A stretch of DNA of 44,940 nt from Psychrobacter immobilis. GTDB taxonomy: Bacteria > Pseudomonadota > Gammaproteobacteria > Pseudomonadales > Moraxellaceae. The notes below the pieces were generated by a model. It had not been told where the DNA came from. It saw only the letters and a program-made list of their open reading frames with translations, and ran no database searches. Below, piece by piece: positions 18,313-28,646 of this stretch. How positions within the stretch are numbered: position 1 is the first letter of the stretch; each line of letters starts with the position of its first letter. Position numbers and translations under genes: made by a program. The stretch spans positions 1 through 44,940 of the forward strand of contig NZ_CAJHAD010000022.1 of the NCBI RefSeq assembly GCF_904846285.1. The letters are read 5' to 3'.

Positions 18313-18735
18313 TTACGAGACTACCTGCCCTTGGTAGCTAATTGTGATACTTATAGTTCTTCTCTTTGCTTGTCCTGATGCGGCCCAAACTGCTTCTCTA
18401 ATGGCTTTAATCTCTATCATCGTCAAACCATCTACAAGCTCTTCTGTCATATTAACTATTGCAAAAGAGCTTATTCCAAATGGATACTTAGGAAATTTAA
18501 GCAATAAATCAGTGATGGCTTGTACTGCTAGCAAAAAATCAGCAATCACCATTCGGCGGTTGCTAAAACCCGCATTGACCTGATGGCGTTTGCTGCTACC
18601 ATCTTTATAGTAGCAAACGGCGGTCACTTTATTGTTTGAAAGTTCAATCAAGTATATCGGCGGGCGCAATAACTTTAAGAATTGATACTGTTTGGGAATA
18701 TTATCTAAATGACTTTGATAAATCGATAAGCTCAC
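18313..18735 (-). CDS. Small protein resembling the N-terminal lobe of MreB
   Basis: A 140-residue protein with GTG start preceded by AAGGAAG. Two segments line up in order with MreB. VIADF (after a short basic turn) matches the MreB stretch DGVIADF, with the following helix. MIEIKAIREAVWAASGQAKR resembles the MreB stretch VERRAIRESAQGAGAR, at similar spacing. The nucleotide-binding glycine motifs of the actin fold are missing or unrecognisable, and the second lobe is absent. It probably cannot polymerise as MreB does. It sits just upstream of the DUF2804 gene. The assignment is by eye; it could instead be an unrelated conserved small protein. Confidence 0.5.
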   Translation of the reverse strand: MSLSIYQSHLDNIPKQYQFLKLLRPPIYLIELSNNKVTAVCYYKDGSSKRHQVNAGFSNRRMVIADFLLAVQAITDLLLKFPKYPFGISSFAIVNMTEELVDGLTMIEIKAIREAVWAASGQAKRRTISITISYQGQVVS

Positions 18736-18826
18736 AATACTTCCTTTTTAAAAATCAAAGCCACTTAGAGTTTAAGAGTTTATATACTTAGGCTATTTTA
18801 CTATCTCTAGAAGCCATTAAAAACCA

Positions 18827-20044
18827 TTAAAAAATCCGCTTATCATCGACAGGTTTGGCAAACTTATTGATATTGGCTTCGATATTTTTAGCAATGCTTA
18901 AATAATACGGCGCAAATTCATCATCCGCCAACACGCTCGGCTCACCTTTATCTACTTGGGCACGAATACCGCTAGCAAGCGGCAACTGCCCTAATAGTGG
19001 CACATGGTATTGCTCAGCGATTTTTTCGCCGCCACCCGTACCAAAGATAGCTTCAGTATGGTTACAGTTGCTACACGTATGCAGCGCCATATTTTCAACC
19101 ACCCCAAGTACCGGAATATTGGTCTTGTTGAACATCTCGATGCCTTTTTGCGCATCAAGTAAGGCAATATGCTGCGGCGTCGTCACAATCACCGCGCCGG
19201 TCACCGGAATGCGCTGCGCTAAGGTCAGCTGAATATCGCCAGTTCCAGGCGGCATATCAATTACTAAATAATCTAGCTGCGGCCAATTGGTCTGGTTATA
19301 AAGCTGCATCAAGGCACCAGTGGCTTTTGGTCCGCGCCATGCCACAGGTGTATTATCGCCATCGAGCAAGCTACCAATCGATAGCATTGCCAAACCATGT
19401 GCATCGATAGGAACAAACTGCTCATTTTCCAGCTCAGGTTTCACCTTATCCACGCCCAGCATCGTCGGCATACTCGGGCCATAGATATCAGCGTCTAGCA
19501 CGCCAACACGATTGCCTAACTTCTGTAATGCTAAGGCGATATTAACGGTGGTGGTTGATTTACCAACGCCGCCTTTACCCGAAGCGACGACGATAATGTG
19601 GCGAATATGAGGATGTGGCGGGAGCGATGCTTGTGTTGGCGCCGCCTTAGTGATAGGTGGTTCTGCATTTGGACTGGGCTTCGATGTTGCTTTGCCATTA
19701 TTACCCATGGCATCGATGGTTTTAGGCATCTGCTTTGGCAAGGTTTTAGAATCCCCTTTAGCTGGAGCAGATAGTCGCACATTCATATGAATCGTCTGGA
19801 TACCATGCGGCTGCAGTAGCTGACCAAGTTCTTGTTGAACCGTTTCGGGATCGCTGTCATGCGGTAAACGCAAATCTAAGGTGAGTTGATCGCCATCACG
19901 ATTCAGCCCAGTTACCATTTGGGCAATACTCGTATTACCAACATGATAACCTAGCAATACCTTGTCAACAGCGCTATCACGTGCGGCTTGTTGCTGTGGA
20001 GTTTCGGATTTCGAAGATGCTCTTTTTTTTATAAAATTAAACAT
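18827..20044 (-). CDS. apbC: Iron-sulfur cluster carrier protein ApbC (Mrp)
   Basis: A 405-residue P-loop ATPase of the Mrp/NBP35 family that binds and transfers Fe-S clusters. The N-terminal about 100 residues form a MIP18/DUF59-like domain, followed by a Pro/Ala/Lys-rich linker. The ATPase has the deviant Walker A GKGGVGKST, DADIYGPS (switch region), IDMPPGTGD, and the cluster-binding CxxC as CSNC near residue 330. GAGGTAGCT precedes the ATG. In many gammaproteobacteria this gene is next to metG; here about 6 kb of other genes lie between them. Confidence 0.93.
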   Translation of the reverse strand: MFNFIKKRASSKSETPQQQAARDSAVDKVLLGYHVGNTSIAQMVTGLNRDGDQLTLDLRLPHDSDPETVQQELGQLLQPHGIQTIHMNVRLSAPAKGDSKTLPKQMPKTIDAMGNNGKATSKPSPNAEPPITKAAPTQASLPPHPHIRHIIVVASGKGGVGKSTTTVNIALALQKLGNRVGVLDADIYGPSMPTMLGVDKVKPELENEQFVPIDAHGLAMLSIGSLLDGDNTPVAWRGPKATGALMQLYNQTNWPQLDYLVIDMPPGTGDIQLTLAQRIPVTGAVIVTTPQHIALLDAQKGIEMFNKTNIPVLGVVENMALHTCSNCNHTEAIFGTGGGEKIAEQYHVPLLGQLPLASGIRAQVDKGEPSVLADDEFAPYYLSIAKNIEANINKFAKPVDDKRIF

Positions 20045-20293
20045 AGCTACCTCTACTACCTATATCGATGGTTAAATTTGGCAAAAACGGCTAATCTTTT
20101 TTAAATAATAATTGTTTGAAAAAGATTCTTAGCTAAAACGTTAGCTCATAAAGCTTTTGCCAAATGCTTTTATATAGACACAGTGTAGCTCAATAGGCGC
20201 TATAAAAAAACCACACTGTCAGTAGGTATGAAGGCCGTATGAAGGTCAAAGGCGATAAGGCATTTTTACTTAAGCCGCACTTCATTACATAGA

Positions 20294-21646
20294 CTAACCA
20301 ATCGGTAGAAATTTAGAAGCGATGAATAAATAAATCAGCACGCCAGACGCATCACTTATCGAAGTAATTAAAGGCGCACTGGCGGTCGCAGGGTCAAAAC
20401 CGAGCTTATTAAGTACAAAAGGCAGACTCATGCCAATCACACTACCAATCATAACGACGCACAGCATACTCAGTGCCAGCACCAAAGAGACGATCGCATC
20501 ACCGCGCACATAGCCAATAAGTGCAATGGCAACTGCCATCGTGCCACCTAACATCAATGCAACCAAGGCTTCGCGGCCAAGTAGCGAAAACCAATCACGC
20601 ATCACGACATCACCAGTCGCTAAAGCCCGTACCATCAAAGTCGCTGATTGCGAGCCAGCGTTACCGCCACTATCAACCAGCAAAGGCAAGAAAAACACCA
20701 ATACTAAGTTTGCCGCAATGACGTCTTCAAAGTTGGCAATACTCAGCCCCGACAGCAAGTTGCCAAATACTAAAAATACCAGCCAAAAAACCCGCTTACG
20801 ATAGAGGACGGTAATACTGACATCTTTTAAGCGCCCGACCATGGTCGAGACACCGCCCGACTTATGGAAATCGTCGGTGGCCTCATCACTGGCGACATCC
20901 ATGGCGTCATCATGGGTGACGATACCGACTAAAGCTCCACTGGCATCAGTAATTGGCAAGGCAATTAAGTCATAGCGAGCAACGGTTTTGGCGACATCTT
21001 CTTGATCGTCGTTTACATCAGAAGAGATAACCGAGCTGACCATAATATCCTTAATCAGCTGCTCAGGTGACGCTAAAATAAGCACTCTTAATGACACGAC
21101 ACCTAACAGCTTACGGACATCATCGATGACGTAAGCATGGTAAATGGTCTCGGCATCGGGTGCTTCTAGTCTAAGAGCGTCTAAGGCTTCAGCAACAGTC
21201 ATCTCGGCAGCTAATGTCGCATAATCGGACGTCATCAACGCGCCAGCAGTACGTTCTTCATATGCAGACAATCTGCGAATATCTTCACGTTTTGCCTGTG
21301 CAAGTGCGGGTAGCAATGCATCGCGCTGTTCCTGATTCAAGCGCTTATATAAGTCGGTACGCTCATCAGACGGCATCTCCCCGACTATCTTCGCTAAAAC
21401 AGCTCGTGGAAATACGTAAGCGAGTGCAACCTGAATATCCGCGTCTAAATAAGCAAATATCGTCGAGCGATTGGGCAGATGCTCTAGTAGCTGCCAAGCA
21501 AGTTTGGGTTCAATCATCGCCAGCACATCAGCAACATCGATAGGTCGTAGCGCTTTCACCTCATCAATCGCTTGCTCAAACTGCTGCTGCTCGATAGCAC
21601 GGCTTAATTTTGCAGCAAAGGTCAACGCTAAGTCTTCATTATTCAT
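20294..21646 (-). CDS. mgtE: MgtE-type magnesium transporter
   Basis: A 450-residue inner-membrane Mg2+ channel/transporter. The cytosolic N domain contains helical repeats (ALRPIDVADVLAMI, LPNRSTIFAYL). It is followed by paired CBS domains (about residues 130-250, with TAGALMTSDYATL and VGIVTHDDAMDV) and five hydrophobic segments in the C-terminal 180 residues. LPLLVDSGGNAGSQ is the highly conserved pore signature. I chose ATG at 21646 because CGGAG sits 8 bases upstream; an in-frame ATG 33 bases earlier has no good ribosome site. I see no Mg2+ riboswitch upstream. Confidence 0.93.
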   Translation of the reverse strand: MNNEDLALTFAAKLSRAIEQQQFEQAIDEVKALRPIDVADVLAMIEPKLAWQLLEHLPNRSTIFAYLDADIQVALAYVFPRAVLAKIVGEMPSDERTDLYKRLNQEQRDALLPALAQAKREDIRRLSAYEERTAGALMTSDYATLAAEMTVAEALDALRLEAPDAETIYHAYVIDDVRKLLGVVSLRVLILASPEQLIKDIMVSSVISSDVNDDQEDVAKTVARYDLIALPITDASGALVGIVTHDDAMDVASDEATDDFHKSGGVSTMVGRLKDVSITVLYRKRVFWLVFLVFGNLLSGLSIANFEDVIAANLVLVFFLPLLVDSGGNAGSQSATLMVRALATGDVVMRDWFSLLGREALVALMLGGTMAVAIALIGYVRGDAIVSLVLALSMLCVVMIGSVIGMSLPFVLNKLGFDPATASAPLITSISDASGVLIYLFIASKFLPIG

Positions 21647-21802
21647 TATTTTTACTCCGTGCAGCGCAACATTATGCAACAGGCGCTCATAAAAAAGAGC
21701 AAATATAATTGGCTCAAGTTAACATAGAATCGAATCCTAATGGATTGGTCTTTTATTAGCAAGCTAATGATTCTTAAACCAATCAAACAACCAGCAGACC
21801 AG

Positions 21803-22603
21803 TTAATTCATAAACCAACCATGACTGGCAACGATAGATTGACCGGTGAATACATTACTTGGGAACGCTGCTAAGAATAATGCCAATTGGGCAATATCAT
21901 CAACGGTCGTAAATTCTTTGTCAACTGTATTAACCAACATGATGTCATTCACTACCGATTCTTCACTGATGCCTTTTTCAGCTGCTTGTTGCGGGATTTG
22001 TTTTTCGACCAACGGGGTTTTGACAAATCCTGGGCAAATCACATGCGCGCGTACATTATGCTCAGCGCCTTCTTTTGCCAACACACGGCACAGTCCAAGT
22101 AACCCGTGTTTGGCGGTCACATAAGGCGCTTTGTAAAGTGACGCTTCATGCGAATGTACCGAGCCCATATAGATGACGGTACCACCTTTATCGCCTTTAT
22201 ACATATGTTTTACAGCAGCTTTGGTGGTCAAAAATGCCCCATCTAAATGGATAGCGAGCATTTTCTTCCAGTCATCAAATGCCATCTTATGAATCGGGTC
22301 AATGATTTGAATACCGGCATTGGAGACAAGAATATCTATACCGCCAAAGGTATCCACTAACTGCTGCACGCCATCGTTTACGGCATCCTCTGAGGTCACA
22401 TCCATAGCAATTGCAAGTGCGCGTCCGCCAGCGGCTTCGATAGCATCCACCGTTTGCTGTGCAGCTGCAAGATTAATATCAGCAATACCAACTGCAGCGC
22501 CTGCCTTGGCATAAGTCTCAGCGATGTCACGTCCAATGCCACTGGCAGCGCCAGTGACTAACGCCACCTTGCCGGTCAAATCTTGTTGTAATGTGGTTGC
22601 CAT
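21803..22603 (-). CDS. 3-hydroxybutyrate dehydrogenase (short-chain dehydrogenase)
   Basis: A 266-residue short-chain dehydrogenase/reductase. It has the NAD-binding TGAASGIG (residues 17-24), the NAG motif in VSNAGIQ, and the catalytic Ser of MGSVHSHEA with Tyr161 and Lys165 (YVTAK). The VHSHEAS segment and C-terminal SHGWFMN-type ending fit D-3-hydroxybutyrate dehydrogenase, which oxidises 3-hydroxybutyrate to acetoacetate. Location 69 bases downstream of the two CoA-transferase genes supports this: acetoacetate would be activated by ScoAB. It is presumably last in the scoA-scoB-bdh transcript. Confidence 0.88.
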   Translation of the reverse strand: MATTLQQDLTGKVALVTGAASGIGRDIAETYAKAGAAVGIADINLAAAQQTVDAIEAAGGRALAIAMDVTSEDAVNDGVQQLVDTFGGIDILVSNAGIQIIDPIHKMAFDDWKKMLAIHLDGAFLTTKAAVKHMYKGDKGGTVIYMGSVHSHEASLYKAPYVTAKHGLLGLCRVLAKEGAEHNVRAHVICPGFVKTPLVEKQIPQQAAEKGISEESVVNDIMLVNTVDKEFTTVDDIAQLALFLAAFPSNVFTGQSIVASHGWFMN

Positions 22604-22672
22604 ATTTTATAGTCCATTATAAATAGGTTTTTTTGGATGCCTGTCTCAAACAGTCTTATCTATTAAACAGGT

Positions 22673-23302
22673 TTACTGAGCAATGTTCACTGGCATCTTT
22701 TCTTGTAGCTCATCAAAGCTAACGCCATCTGCCAGCTCAACCAGTTTCAATCCATTGTCTGTGACATCTAATACGGCAAGTTCGGTGATTATACGATCAA
22801 CCACCCCTTTACCCGTTAATGGCAGCTCGCAGTTGGGCAGGATTTTTGGCTCGCCGTGTTTATTGACTTGTTCCATGAGCACAATCACCCGTTGCACGCC
22901 CGCAACCAAGTCCATAGCGCCGCCCATGCCTTTAACCATTTTTTTGGGAATCATCCAGTTGGCCAAATCCCCTTTTTCTGACACTTCCATCGCGCCTAGT
23001 ATCGCTAAATTTACATGACCGCCACGAATCATCGCAAATGACTCTGAGCTACTAAAGTAACTGGCGCCCGGCTCTGCGGTTACGGTTTGCTTGCCAGCAT
23101 TAATCAAATCAGCGTCGACATTATCTGCGGTTGGAAACTCGCCAATACCTAATAAACCATTTTCTGATTGCAACCAAACATCCACATCTTCAGGAATATA
23201 GTTGGCGACTAAGGTTGGTAGACCAATGCCTAGGTTGACATAATAACCGTCTTGTAGCTCTTGTGCGGCACGCTGTGCCATCTGTTCTCTTGTCCATGCC
23301 AT
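22673..23302 (-). CDS. scoB: 3-oxoacid (succinyl-CoA:acetoacetate) CoA-transferase subunit B
   Basis: A 209-residue subunit of a heteromeric CoA-transferase. The catalytic Glu lies in [10 protein letters not shown] (Glu47), the covalent CoA attachment site of the family. [11 protein letters not shown] and [22 protein letters not shown] are typical of ScoB/AtoA-type subunits. The start at 23302 (MAWTREQM) is preceded by AAGGAAATCACC. An in-frame upstream ATG would add 17 residues and lacks such a site. With scoA and bdh it would make acetoacetyl-CoA from 3-hydroxybutyrate. An acetate CoA-transferase role is the main alternative. Confidence 0.92.
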   Translation of the reverse strand: MAWTREQMAQRAAQELQDGYYVNLGIGLPTLVANYIPEDVDVWLQSENGLLGIGEFPTADNVDADLINAGKQTVTAEPGASYFSSSESFAMIRGGHVNLAILGAMEVSEKGDLANWMIPKKMVKGMGGAMDLVAGVQRVIVLMEQVNKHGEPKILPNCELPLTGKGVVDRIITELAVLDVTDNGLKLVELADGVSFDELQEKMPVNIAQ

Positions 23303-23393
23303 GGTGATTTCCTTATTGTCACGATATTTTATTTTTAAATACTTTATTATCATTGCCCTAAGTATTTAATCATTATGTTGATAAGCTCTTTAT

Positions 23394-24107
23394 CTAACCA
23401 CCTTCAACGGCTTTAGTGGTTGTCTTCTCAATACGCTTTTCAGGATTGCTATTTAAGACGATACGCTGCACAAAGATACCCGGCAGATGCACTTCATCCG
23501 GATCGAAGGTGCCCGTTTCTACGATTTCTTCAACTTCGACAATGGTAATCTTGCCTGCCATAGCGCAATCTGGGTTGAAGTTACGCGCCGTCTTGTTAAA
23601 TATTAAGTTACCCGCTTTGTCTGCTTTTTGCGCTTTGATTAATGCCACATCAGCACGTAATGAGTGCTCAAGTACATAGGTGCGTCCATCAAAATCACGC
23701 GTCTCTTTACCCTCAGCCACTTGCGTGCCGACGCCCGTCGCCGTATAAAACGCTGGAATACCTGCACCACCTGACCGTAGCTTTTCTGCCAATGTCCCTT
23801 GCGGCGTCAGCTCAACTTCTAACTCACCTGCTAAATATTGACGTTCAAACTCTTTGTTTTCACCGACATACGATGAGATCATTTTTTTAATTTGGCGGGT
23901 TTGTAATAGCAGACCTAAACCAAACTCATCAACGCCTGCGTTGTTACTTATGCAAGTCAAATCCTTGACCCCACTATCACGTAAAGCTTCGATGAGCGCT
24001 TCAGGGATACCGCACAGACCAAAACCGCCGATAGCGAGTGTTTGTCCGTCACTAACGATATCTTTTAACGCATCTTCGGCACTGCTATATACTTTTGAAC
24101 GACTCAT
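23394..24107 (-). CDS. scoA: 3-oxoacid (succinyl-CoA:acetoacetate) CoA-transferase subunit A
   Basis: A 237-residue partner of ScoB. It shows the glycine-rich [16 protein letters not shown] near the N-terminus and [21 protein letters not shown], both conserved in subunit A. The start at 24107 ([14 protein letters not shown]) has AAGGAGATAAGC immediately upstream; an upstream in-frame ATG is less likely. It is the first gene of the minus-strand ketone-body operon and faces a divergent permease gene across about 310 bases. Confidence 0.92.
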   Translation of the reverse strand: MSRSKVYSSAEDALKDIVSDGQTLAIGGFGLCGIPEALIEALRDSGVKDLTCISNNAGVDEFGLGLLLQTRQIKKMISSYVGENKEFERQYLAGELEVELTPQGTLAEKLRSGGAGIPAFYTATGVGTQVAEGKETRDFDGRTYVLEHSLRADVALIKAQKADKAGNLIFNKTARNFNPDCAMAGKITIVEVEEIVETGTFDPDEVHLPGIFVQRIVLNSNPEKRIEKTTTKAVEGG

Positions 24108-24419
24108 GCTTATCTCCTTGCAAGTCTGGTTTTTGTTATTAATACCCATCATCAAGTGAAATTATAATAATACATTTTCTATCGATATATTAGGTATAGC
24201 TCTTATACTAACTTAACATATTATTCTGATAGCGAGAAGAGAATAACCGTAAGAACTTACCAGCCAGCGCAGTATCTCAGTACATACTAAATCGATACGG
24301 CATTAGTCTAGATTTATGTTTAATAAAACCTTATCCCTCCTATATTTTGATTAATTTTATTGACCCATGTCAATATGCCCTGCATACTCGGGGCTTGAAC
24401 TTTGCCAAGGAGGGCGATC
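24108..24419. promoter_or_regulatory. Divergent control region between scoA and the GntP permease
   Basis: 312 bases with no gene; it must hold promoters in both directions. I do not see a clear operator palindrome. Strong ribosome sites flank it: AAGGAG toward scoA and AAGGAGG toward the permease. Confidence 0.55.
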
Positions 24420-25835
24420 ATGATGAGCACATTTGCTATTGTCATCACTTTGTTACTATTGATGTTTTTTGCTTATCGCGGCTATTCGGTGCTGATTTTA
24501 GCACCGATTATGGCGATATTAGCCGTATTACTTTCAGGTGATTTTTTAAGCAGTATTCCCGCCTACACCGATGTATTTATGGGCGCGCTAAGTGGATTTT
24601 TACTGAAGTTCTTCCCTATTTTCTTATTGGGCGCGCTATTTGGGCGCTTGATGGCGGACTCTGGCGCAGCGACAGCGATTGCCAAAACGGTGGTCGAAAA
24701 GCTTGGTGCTAGTAAAGCCGTTTTAGCGGTTATCTTGGTTTGTGCTATCTTAACTTATGGTGGCGTTTCGTTATTTGTGGTGGCATTTGCTATCTATCCA
24801 ATTGCCAAAGATTTGTTTAAAGCCGCGGATATTCCTAAGCGCTTGATTCCAGCAGCGATTGCGTTGGGTTCATTCACCTTTACGATGACAGCGCTACCGG
24901 GCACCCCTGCCATTCAGAATGCTATTCCCATTCCTTATTACAATACCAACGTATTTGCCGCGCCTATCTTGGGTCTTATTGGCGGTGCGATTATGTTTGT
25001 CTGTGGTTGGTTGTGGCTACAGTCACGTGCCAGAAAAGCCAGTGCTGCGGGCGAAGGTTATGGTCTGCATGATGAAAGCGATGTAGGCGGCGTTGGTGGA
25101 GGAGTGGCAGAGACCAATTTGCTCAGCACTCATCACACCTCATTTACCGTTGCGATGATTCCATTATTTTTGGTCATCGGATTGAACGCTTTATTAACTT
25201 ACGTTATCTTCCCATCAATGGATTTTAGTGGTTTGCAAACTCAATTTCCTGACTTAAATATCGCAGGCTCACTTGGTCTATGGTCAATTATCATCTCATT
25301 GGTCGTTGCTTGTACCGTGCTCATTGTGCTGCGTATTGGCCATTGGAAAAATCTACAAAAAACCATTAACCGTGGCACTTACGATTCGATGTTACCGATT
25401 TTCAATACCGCATCAGAAGTTGGTTATGGGGCGGTTATTGCCTCGCTGGCAGGCTTTCTTATCATTCGTGACAGTATCTTAAACCTAACACCAGGTAATC
25501 CACTCATCTCAGAAGCCGTCGCGATGACCACGCTGGCGGGTATCACTGGCTCATCGTCTGGTGGTTTGAGTATTGCGCTATCGACGTTGGGTGAAGACTA
25601 TTTAAGAATGGCCGTCGCCGCTGGTATTGATCCAGAACTGATGCACCGTGTTGCCGTAATGGCAGCAGGTGGTTTAGATACCTTGCCACACAGTGGTGCG
25701 GTCATTACCTTACTCGCGATTTGTGGTTTGACCCATAAGCAGTCGTATCTAAACATCGCCATGGTCACAATAATCATTCCACTCATCGCTGTGGTCGCCG
25801 TTATTATCTTAGGCACGATGTTTGGTTCTTTTTAA
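24420..25835 (+). CDS. GntP-family permease, likely 3-hydroxybutyrate transporter
   Basis: A 471-residue multi-pass inner-membrane protein with about 12 hydrophobic segments. Family signatures are FLLGALFGRLMADSGAATAIA, LTYGGVSLFVV, and the C-terminal GITGSSSGGLSIAL and GGLDTLPHSGAVITLL. GntP members move gluconate or other small carboxylates. Divergence from scoA-scoB-bdh suggests uptake of 3-hydroxybutyrate or acetoacetate, which is an inference. ATG at 24420 follows AAGGAGG by 6 bases; the next codon is also ATG. A terminator follows at 25891. Confidence 0.85.
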   Translation: MMSTFAIVITLLLLMFFAYRGYSVLILAPIMAILAVLLSGDFLSSIPAYTDVFMGALSGFLLKFFPIFLLGALFGRLMADSGAATAIAKTVVEKLGASKAVLAVILVCAILTYGGVSLFVVAFAIYPIAKDLFKAADIPKRLIPAAIALGSFTFTMTALPGTPAIQNAIPIPYYNTNVFAAPILGLIGGAIMFVCGWLWLQSRARKASAAGEGYGLHDESDVGGVGGGVAETNLLSTHHTSFTVAMIPLFLVIGLNALLTYVIFPSMDFSGLQTQFPDLNIAGSLGLWSIIISLVVACTVLIVLRIGHWKNLQKTINRGTYDSMLPIFNTASEVGYGAVIASLAGFLIIRDSILNLTPGNPLISEAVAMTTLAGITGSSSGGLSIALSTLGEDYLRMAVAAGIDPELMHRVAVMAAGGLDTLPHSGAVITLLAICGLTHKQSYLNIAMVTIIIPLIAVVAVIILGTMFGSF

Positions 25836-25890
25836 GAAATATCTAGGTGTTCAAGAAAGACTCTGGCTATCAAATAAACATACCTTTTAT

Positions 25891-25926
25891 CAAACCCACT
25901 TAGCCAATCGCTTGGTGGGTTTTTTA
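25891..25926 (+). terminator. Rho-independent terminator of the GntP permease gene
   Basis: The stem AAACCCAC / GTGGGTTT has an inner CCAA/TTGG pairing and is followed by a T run. Confidence 0.75.
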
Positions 25927-26229
25927 TGGTCACATTATTATCAACCTATCTAAATAAAATCAATTATTTATACCTAATGAGTGAATAACAATCTATATGT
26001 GATATAGAGTTAATTACCATATGAGTTATCGTATTAATTACTGAGGAATGTCACAAAATTGGCCGAATTACGGTATCATAGGCACACTTTTTTAATTTTT
26101 CGCTTTCTTATAAGTTTTTAGACGTTTTTAGCATTGATAATCTAATGTTGATAATATCGCGCCTGCTCATCATAAAGCGCTTGAGACGTTTGATAACCAA
26201 CCCGTTTATATAAAAATATAGGTGATTTT
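25927..26229. other. Intergenic region upstream of metG
   Basis: About 300 AT-rich bases with no gene seen. It should carry the metG promoter; no structured leader was recognised. Confidence 0.45.
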
Positions 26230-28347
26230 GTGCGTGAGATTCTAGTAACCAGTGCGCTGCCCTACGCCAATGGCCATATCCATTTGGGGCATCTTGTAGA
26301 ATACATTCAAACCGACATTTGGGTACGCGCTATGAAAGCGCAAGGTCATCAGGTTACCTATGTTTGCGCAGATGACGCTCATGGTACTGCGATTATGCTC
26401 AAAGCAGAAGCCAATGGCGTTACCCCAGAAGAGCAAATCGCCTCGGTAAAAGCCTCACATGAAGCTGACTTTGCCAAATTTTTGATTAACTTTGATAATT
26501 ATCATTCAACGCATTCAGAAGAAAACAGGCATTTCTCTGAGCTGATTTATCGCAGGCTGAGCAGTGCTGGACATATCTCAACCCGCGACGTCAAACAACT
26601 TTTCGACCCTGAAAAGCAGCTGTTTTTAGCCGATCGTTTTGTTAAAGGAACTTGCCCTGAGTGTGATTCCCCTGACCAATACGGTGATAACTGCGAAGTT
26701 TGCGGTACCACCTATGATGCGACCGATCTTAAAGACCCGCACTCAACGTTATCTGATGCCACGCCAATTCTGAAAACTTCAAAGCATTATTTCTTTGATT
26801 TGCCTGAGTTTGAGCAATTCTTAAAAGATTGGACGCGTAGTGACAATCGCTTGCAAGTATCGGTTGCCAATAAACTCCAAGAATGGTTCGACGCTGGCTT
26901 AACTAGCTGGGATATCTCGCGTGATGCGCCTTATTTTGGCTTTCAGATTCCAGATACCCCAAGCGATGAGCCAGACAAATACTTCTATGTATGGCTAGAT
27001 GCGCCAGTCGGTTATATGGCAAGCTTTAAAAACCTATGCGATAAGCGTGAAGGTACAGACCAAGCGCTCGATTTCGACCGTTATTGGCTGCAAGAAAACG
27101 AGAACAAGACCGAGGTTTATCACTTCATCGGTAAAGACATCGTTTACTTCCATGCGCTGTTTTGGCCAGCCATGCTAGCCGGTAGTGAATTCCGTACGCC
27201 AACGGGTGTCTTCGCGCATGGATTCTTGATGGTCAATGGCGAGAAAATGAGTAAGTCACGAGGCACCTTTATTAAGGCCGAAACTTACGCTGAGCATTTG
27301 CATCCTGAATACTTACGTTATTACTTCGCCAGTAAACTGTCTGACAAAGTCGAGGACATCAACCTTGATTTAGAAGACTTTATGCAAAAAGTCAATTCTG
27401 ACTTGGTTGGTAAAGTGGTCAATATCGCCAGTCGCAGTGCGGGTTTCTTAGTGAAGAAATACGACGGTATGCTGTCAGACGTTTGCGTAGAGTCAGAATT
27501 ATTAGAAGATATTACTAAGACTGGTGATGAAATTGCAGCCGCTTATGAGAATCGTGAGTTCTCGCGTGCGATGCGCTTGATCATGCAATGTGCTGACAAG
27601 GCCAACGAATATATCGATGGTAAAAAACCTTGGTCGCTGGCTAAACAAGAAGGTACTGAGCAAGAAGTTCAAGACGTCTGCTCGGTCGCCATTAACATCT
27701 TCCGCCAATTAATGGTCTATCTTGCGCCCGTATTGCCTGAGCTAACGGCCAATGCCAAAGAATTCTTAAACATTGAAGATTTGAGTTTTGCTAGCCGTAA
27801 TGAGTGGTTGCTTGGACATAAAATCAATAAATTCAAACCTTTGATGCAGCGTATCGAAGAAAAAGACGTTGCAGCAATGGTTGAAGACTCAAAAGCTTCA
27901 TTGACGCAAGCAGATGCTCCTACTGCTAATACCGATAGCAAATCAGATGATAAAACAGCGGCAGCAAACACTCAGCAAGCAGAAAAGGCTGATACTGATA
28001 CAAATGCTGAGCAAACTGACTATATCGGCATCGAAGACTTTGCTAAAGTTGAGATGAAAGTCGCTCACGTCTTAGCCTGCAATTATGTCGAAGGTGCGGA
28101 CAAGCTATTACAATTTACCTTGGACGTTGGCGAAGAAAAACCACGTAATGTATTTAGTGGTATCCGTAAGTTTTATGAGCCTGAGCAATTACTGGATAAA
28201 AAAGTGATTTGCGTCACCAATCTGGCGCCACGCAAGATGAAATTTGGTGTCTCAGAAGGGATGGTGTTATCAACGGGCAATCCAAAAACCCAGCTGACGG
28301 TGGTTACTCTACCTGATAACTGCGTCATTGGTGATGTGCTCGCTTAA
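26230..28347 (+). CDS. metG: Methionyl-tRNA synthetase
   Basis: Class I aminoacyl-tRNA synthetase of 705 residues that charges tRNA-Met. It has the HIGH motif as HLGH (residues 18-21), KMSKS at 339-343, and a zinc knuckle with four cysteines (CPEC...CEVC). An anticodon-binding helical domain follows, then an Ala/Asp/Thr-rich linker of about 50 residues. The C-terminal dimerising tRNA-binding (EMAP-like) domain contains [14 protein letters not shown] and [15 protein letters not shown]. The start is GTG preceded by [26 protein letters not shown] is where the family begins, so the GTG is credible. Confidence 0.97.
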   Translation: MREILVTSALPYANGHIHLGHLVEYIQTDIWVRAMKAQGHQVTYVCADDAHGTAIMLKAEANGVTPEEQIASVKASHEADFAKFLINFDNYHSTHSEENRHFSELIYRRLSSAGHISTRDVKQLFDPEKQLFLADRFVKGTCPECDSPDQYGDNCEVCGTTYDATDLKDPHSTLSDATPILKTSKHYFFDLPEFEQFLKDWTRSDNRLQVSVANKLQEWFDAGLTSWDISRDAPYFGFQIPDTPSDEPDKYFYVWLDAPVGYMASFKNLCDKREGTDQALDFDRYWLQENENKTEVYHFIGKDIVYFHALFWPAMLAGSEFRTPTGVFAHGFLMVNGEKMSKSRGTFIKAETYAEHLHPEYLRYYFASKLSDKVEDINLDLEDFMQKVNSDLVGKVVNIASRSAGFLVKKYDGMLSDVCVESELLEDITKTGDEIAAAYENREFSRAMRLIMQCADKANEYIDGKKPWSLAKQEGTEQEVQDVCSVAINIFRQLMVYLAPVLPELTANAKEFLNIEDLSFASRNEWLLGHKINKFKPLMQRIEEKDVAAMVEDSKASLTQADAPTANTDSKSDDKTAAANTQQAEKADTDTNAEQTDYIGIEDFAKVEMKVAHVLACNYVEGADKLLQFTLDVGEEKPRNVFSGIRKFYEPEQLLDKKVICVTNLAPRKMKFGVSEGMVLSTGNPKTQLTVVTLPDNCVIGDVLA

Positions 28348-28369
28348 GACAGATGATTGCTTATTAACC

Positions 28370-28404
28370 AATAAAAAAGATGTCCTTCGTGGCATCTTTT
28401 TTAT
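28370..28404 (+). terminator. Rho-independent terminator of metG
   Basis: The stem AATAAAAAAGATG / CATCTTTTTTATT encloses TCCTTCGTGG, just after the metG stop. Confidence 0.85.
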
Positions 28405-28646
28405 TCCCTAAAATTCATTGCCGATTAGATATAAAAGACACAATAATAAAGTCATTTATCCAACAAAAATTTATTTAAACCCTCCTTTCTAAAGCCAATG
28501 ACAAACGCGTTTTATTTTCTTATTGCCATAAGTTACATTACTGTCATAATATGGACGTAATGATCAATGGATTGATTACCTTAATGTTAGCCCGTTATCT
28601 CAGCATGCACATAACATTGACTCGGGTAACCTGCACTTTTTAACCT

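Noticed and set aside
20170..20225. ACAGTGT...ACACTGT inverted repeat as an mgtE terminator or Mg2+ riboswitch
   Set aside because: The loop is about 27 bases, the T run is on the wrong side of the stem, and the element is downstream of mgtE, not upstream. Not enough for a call.
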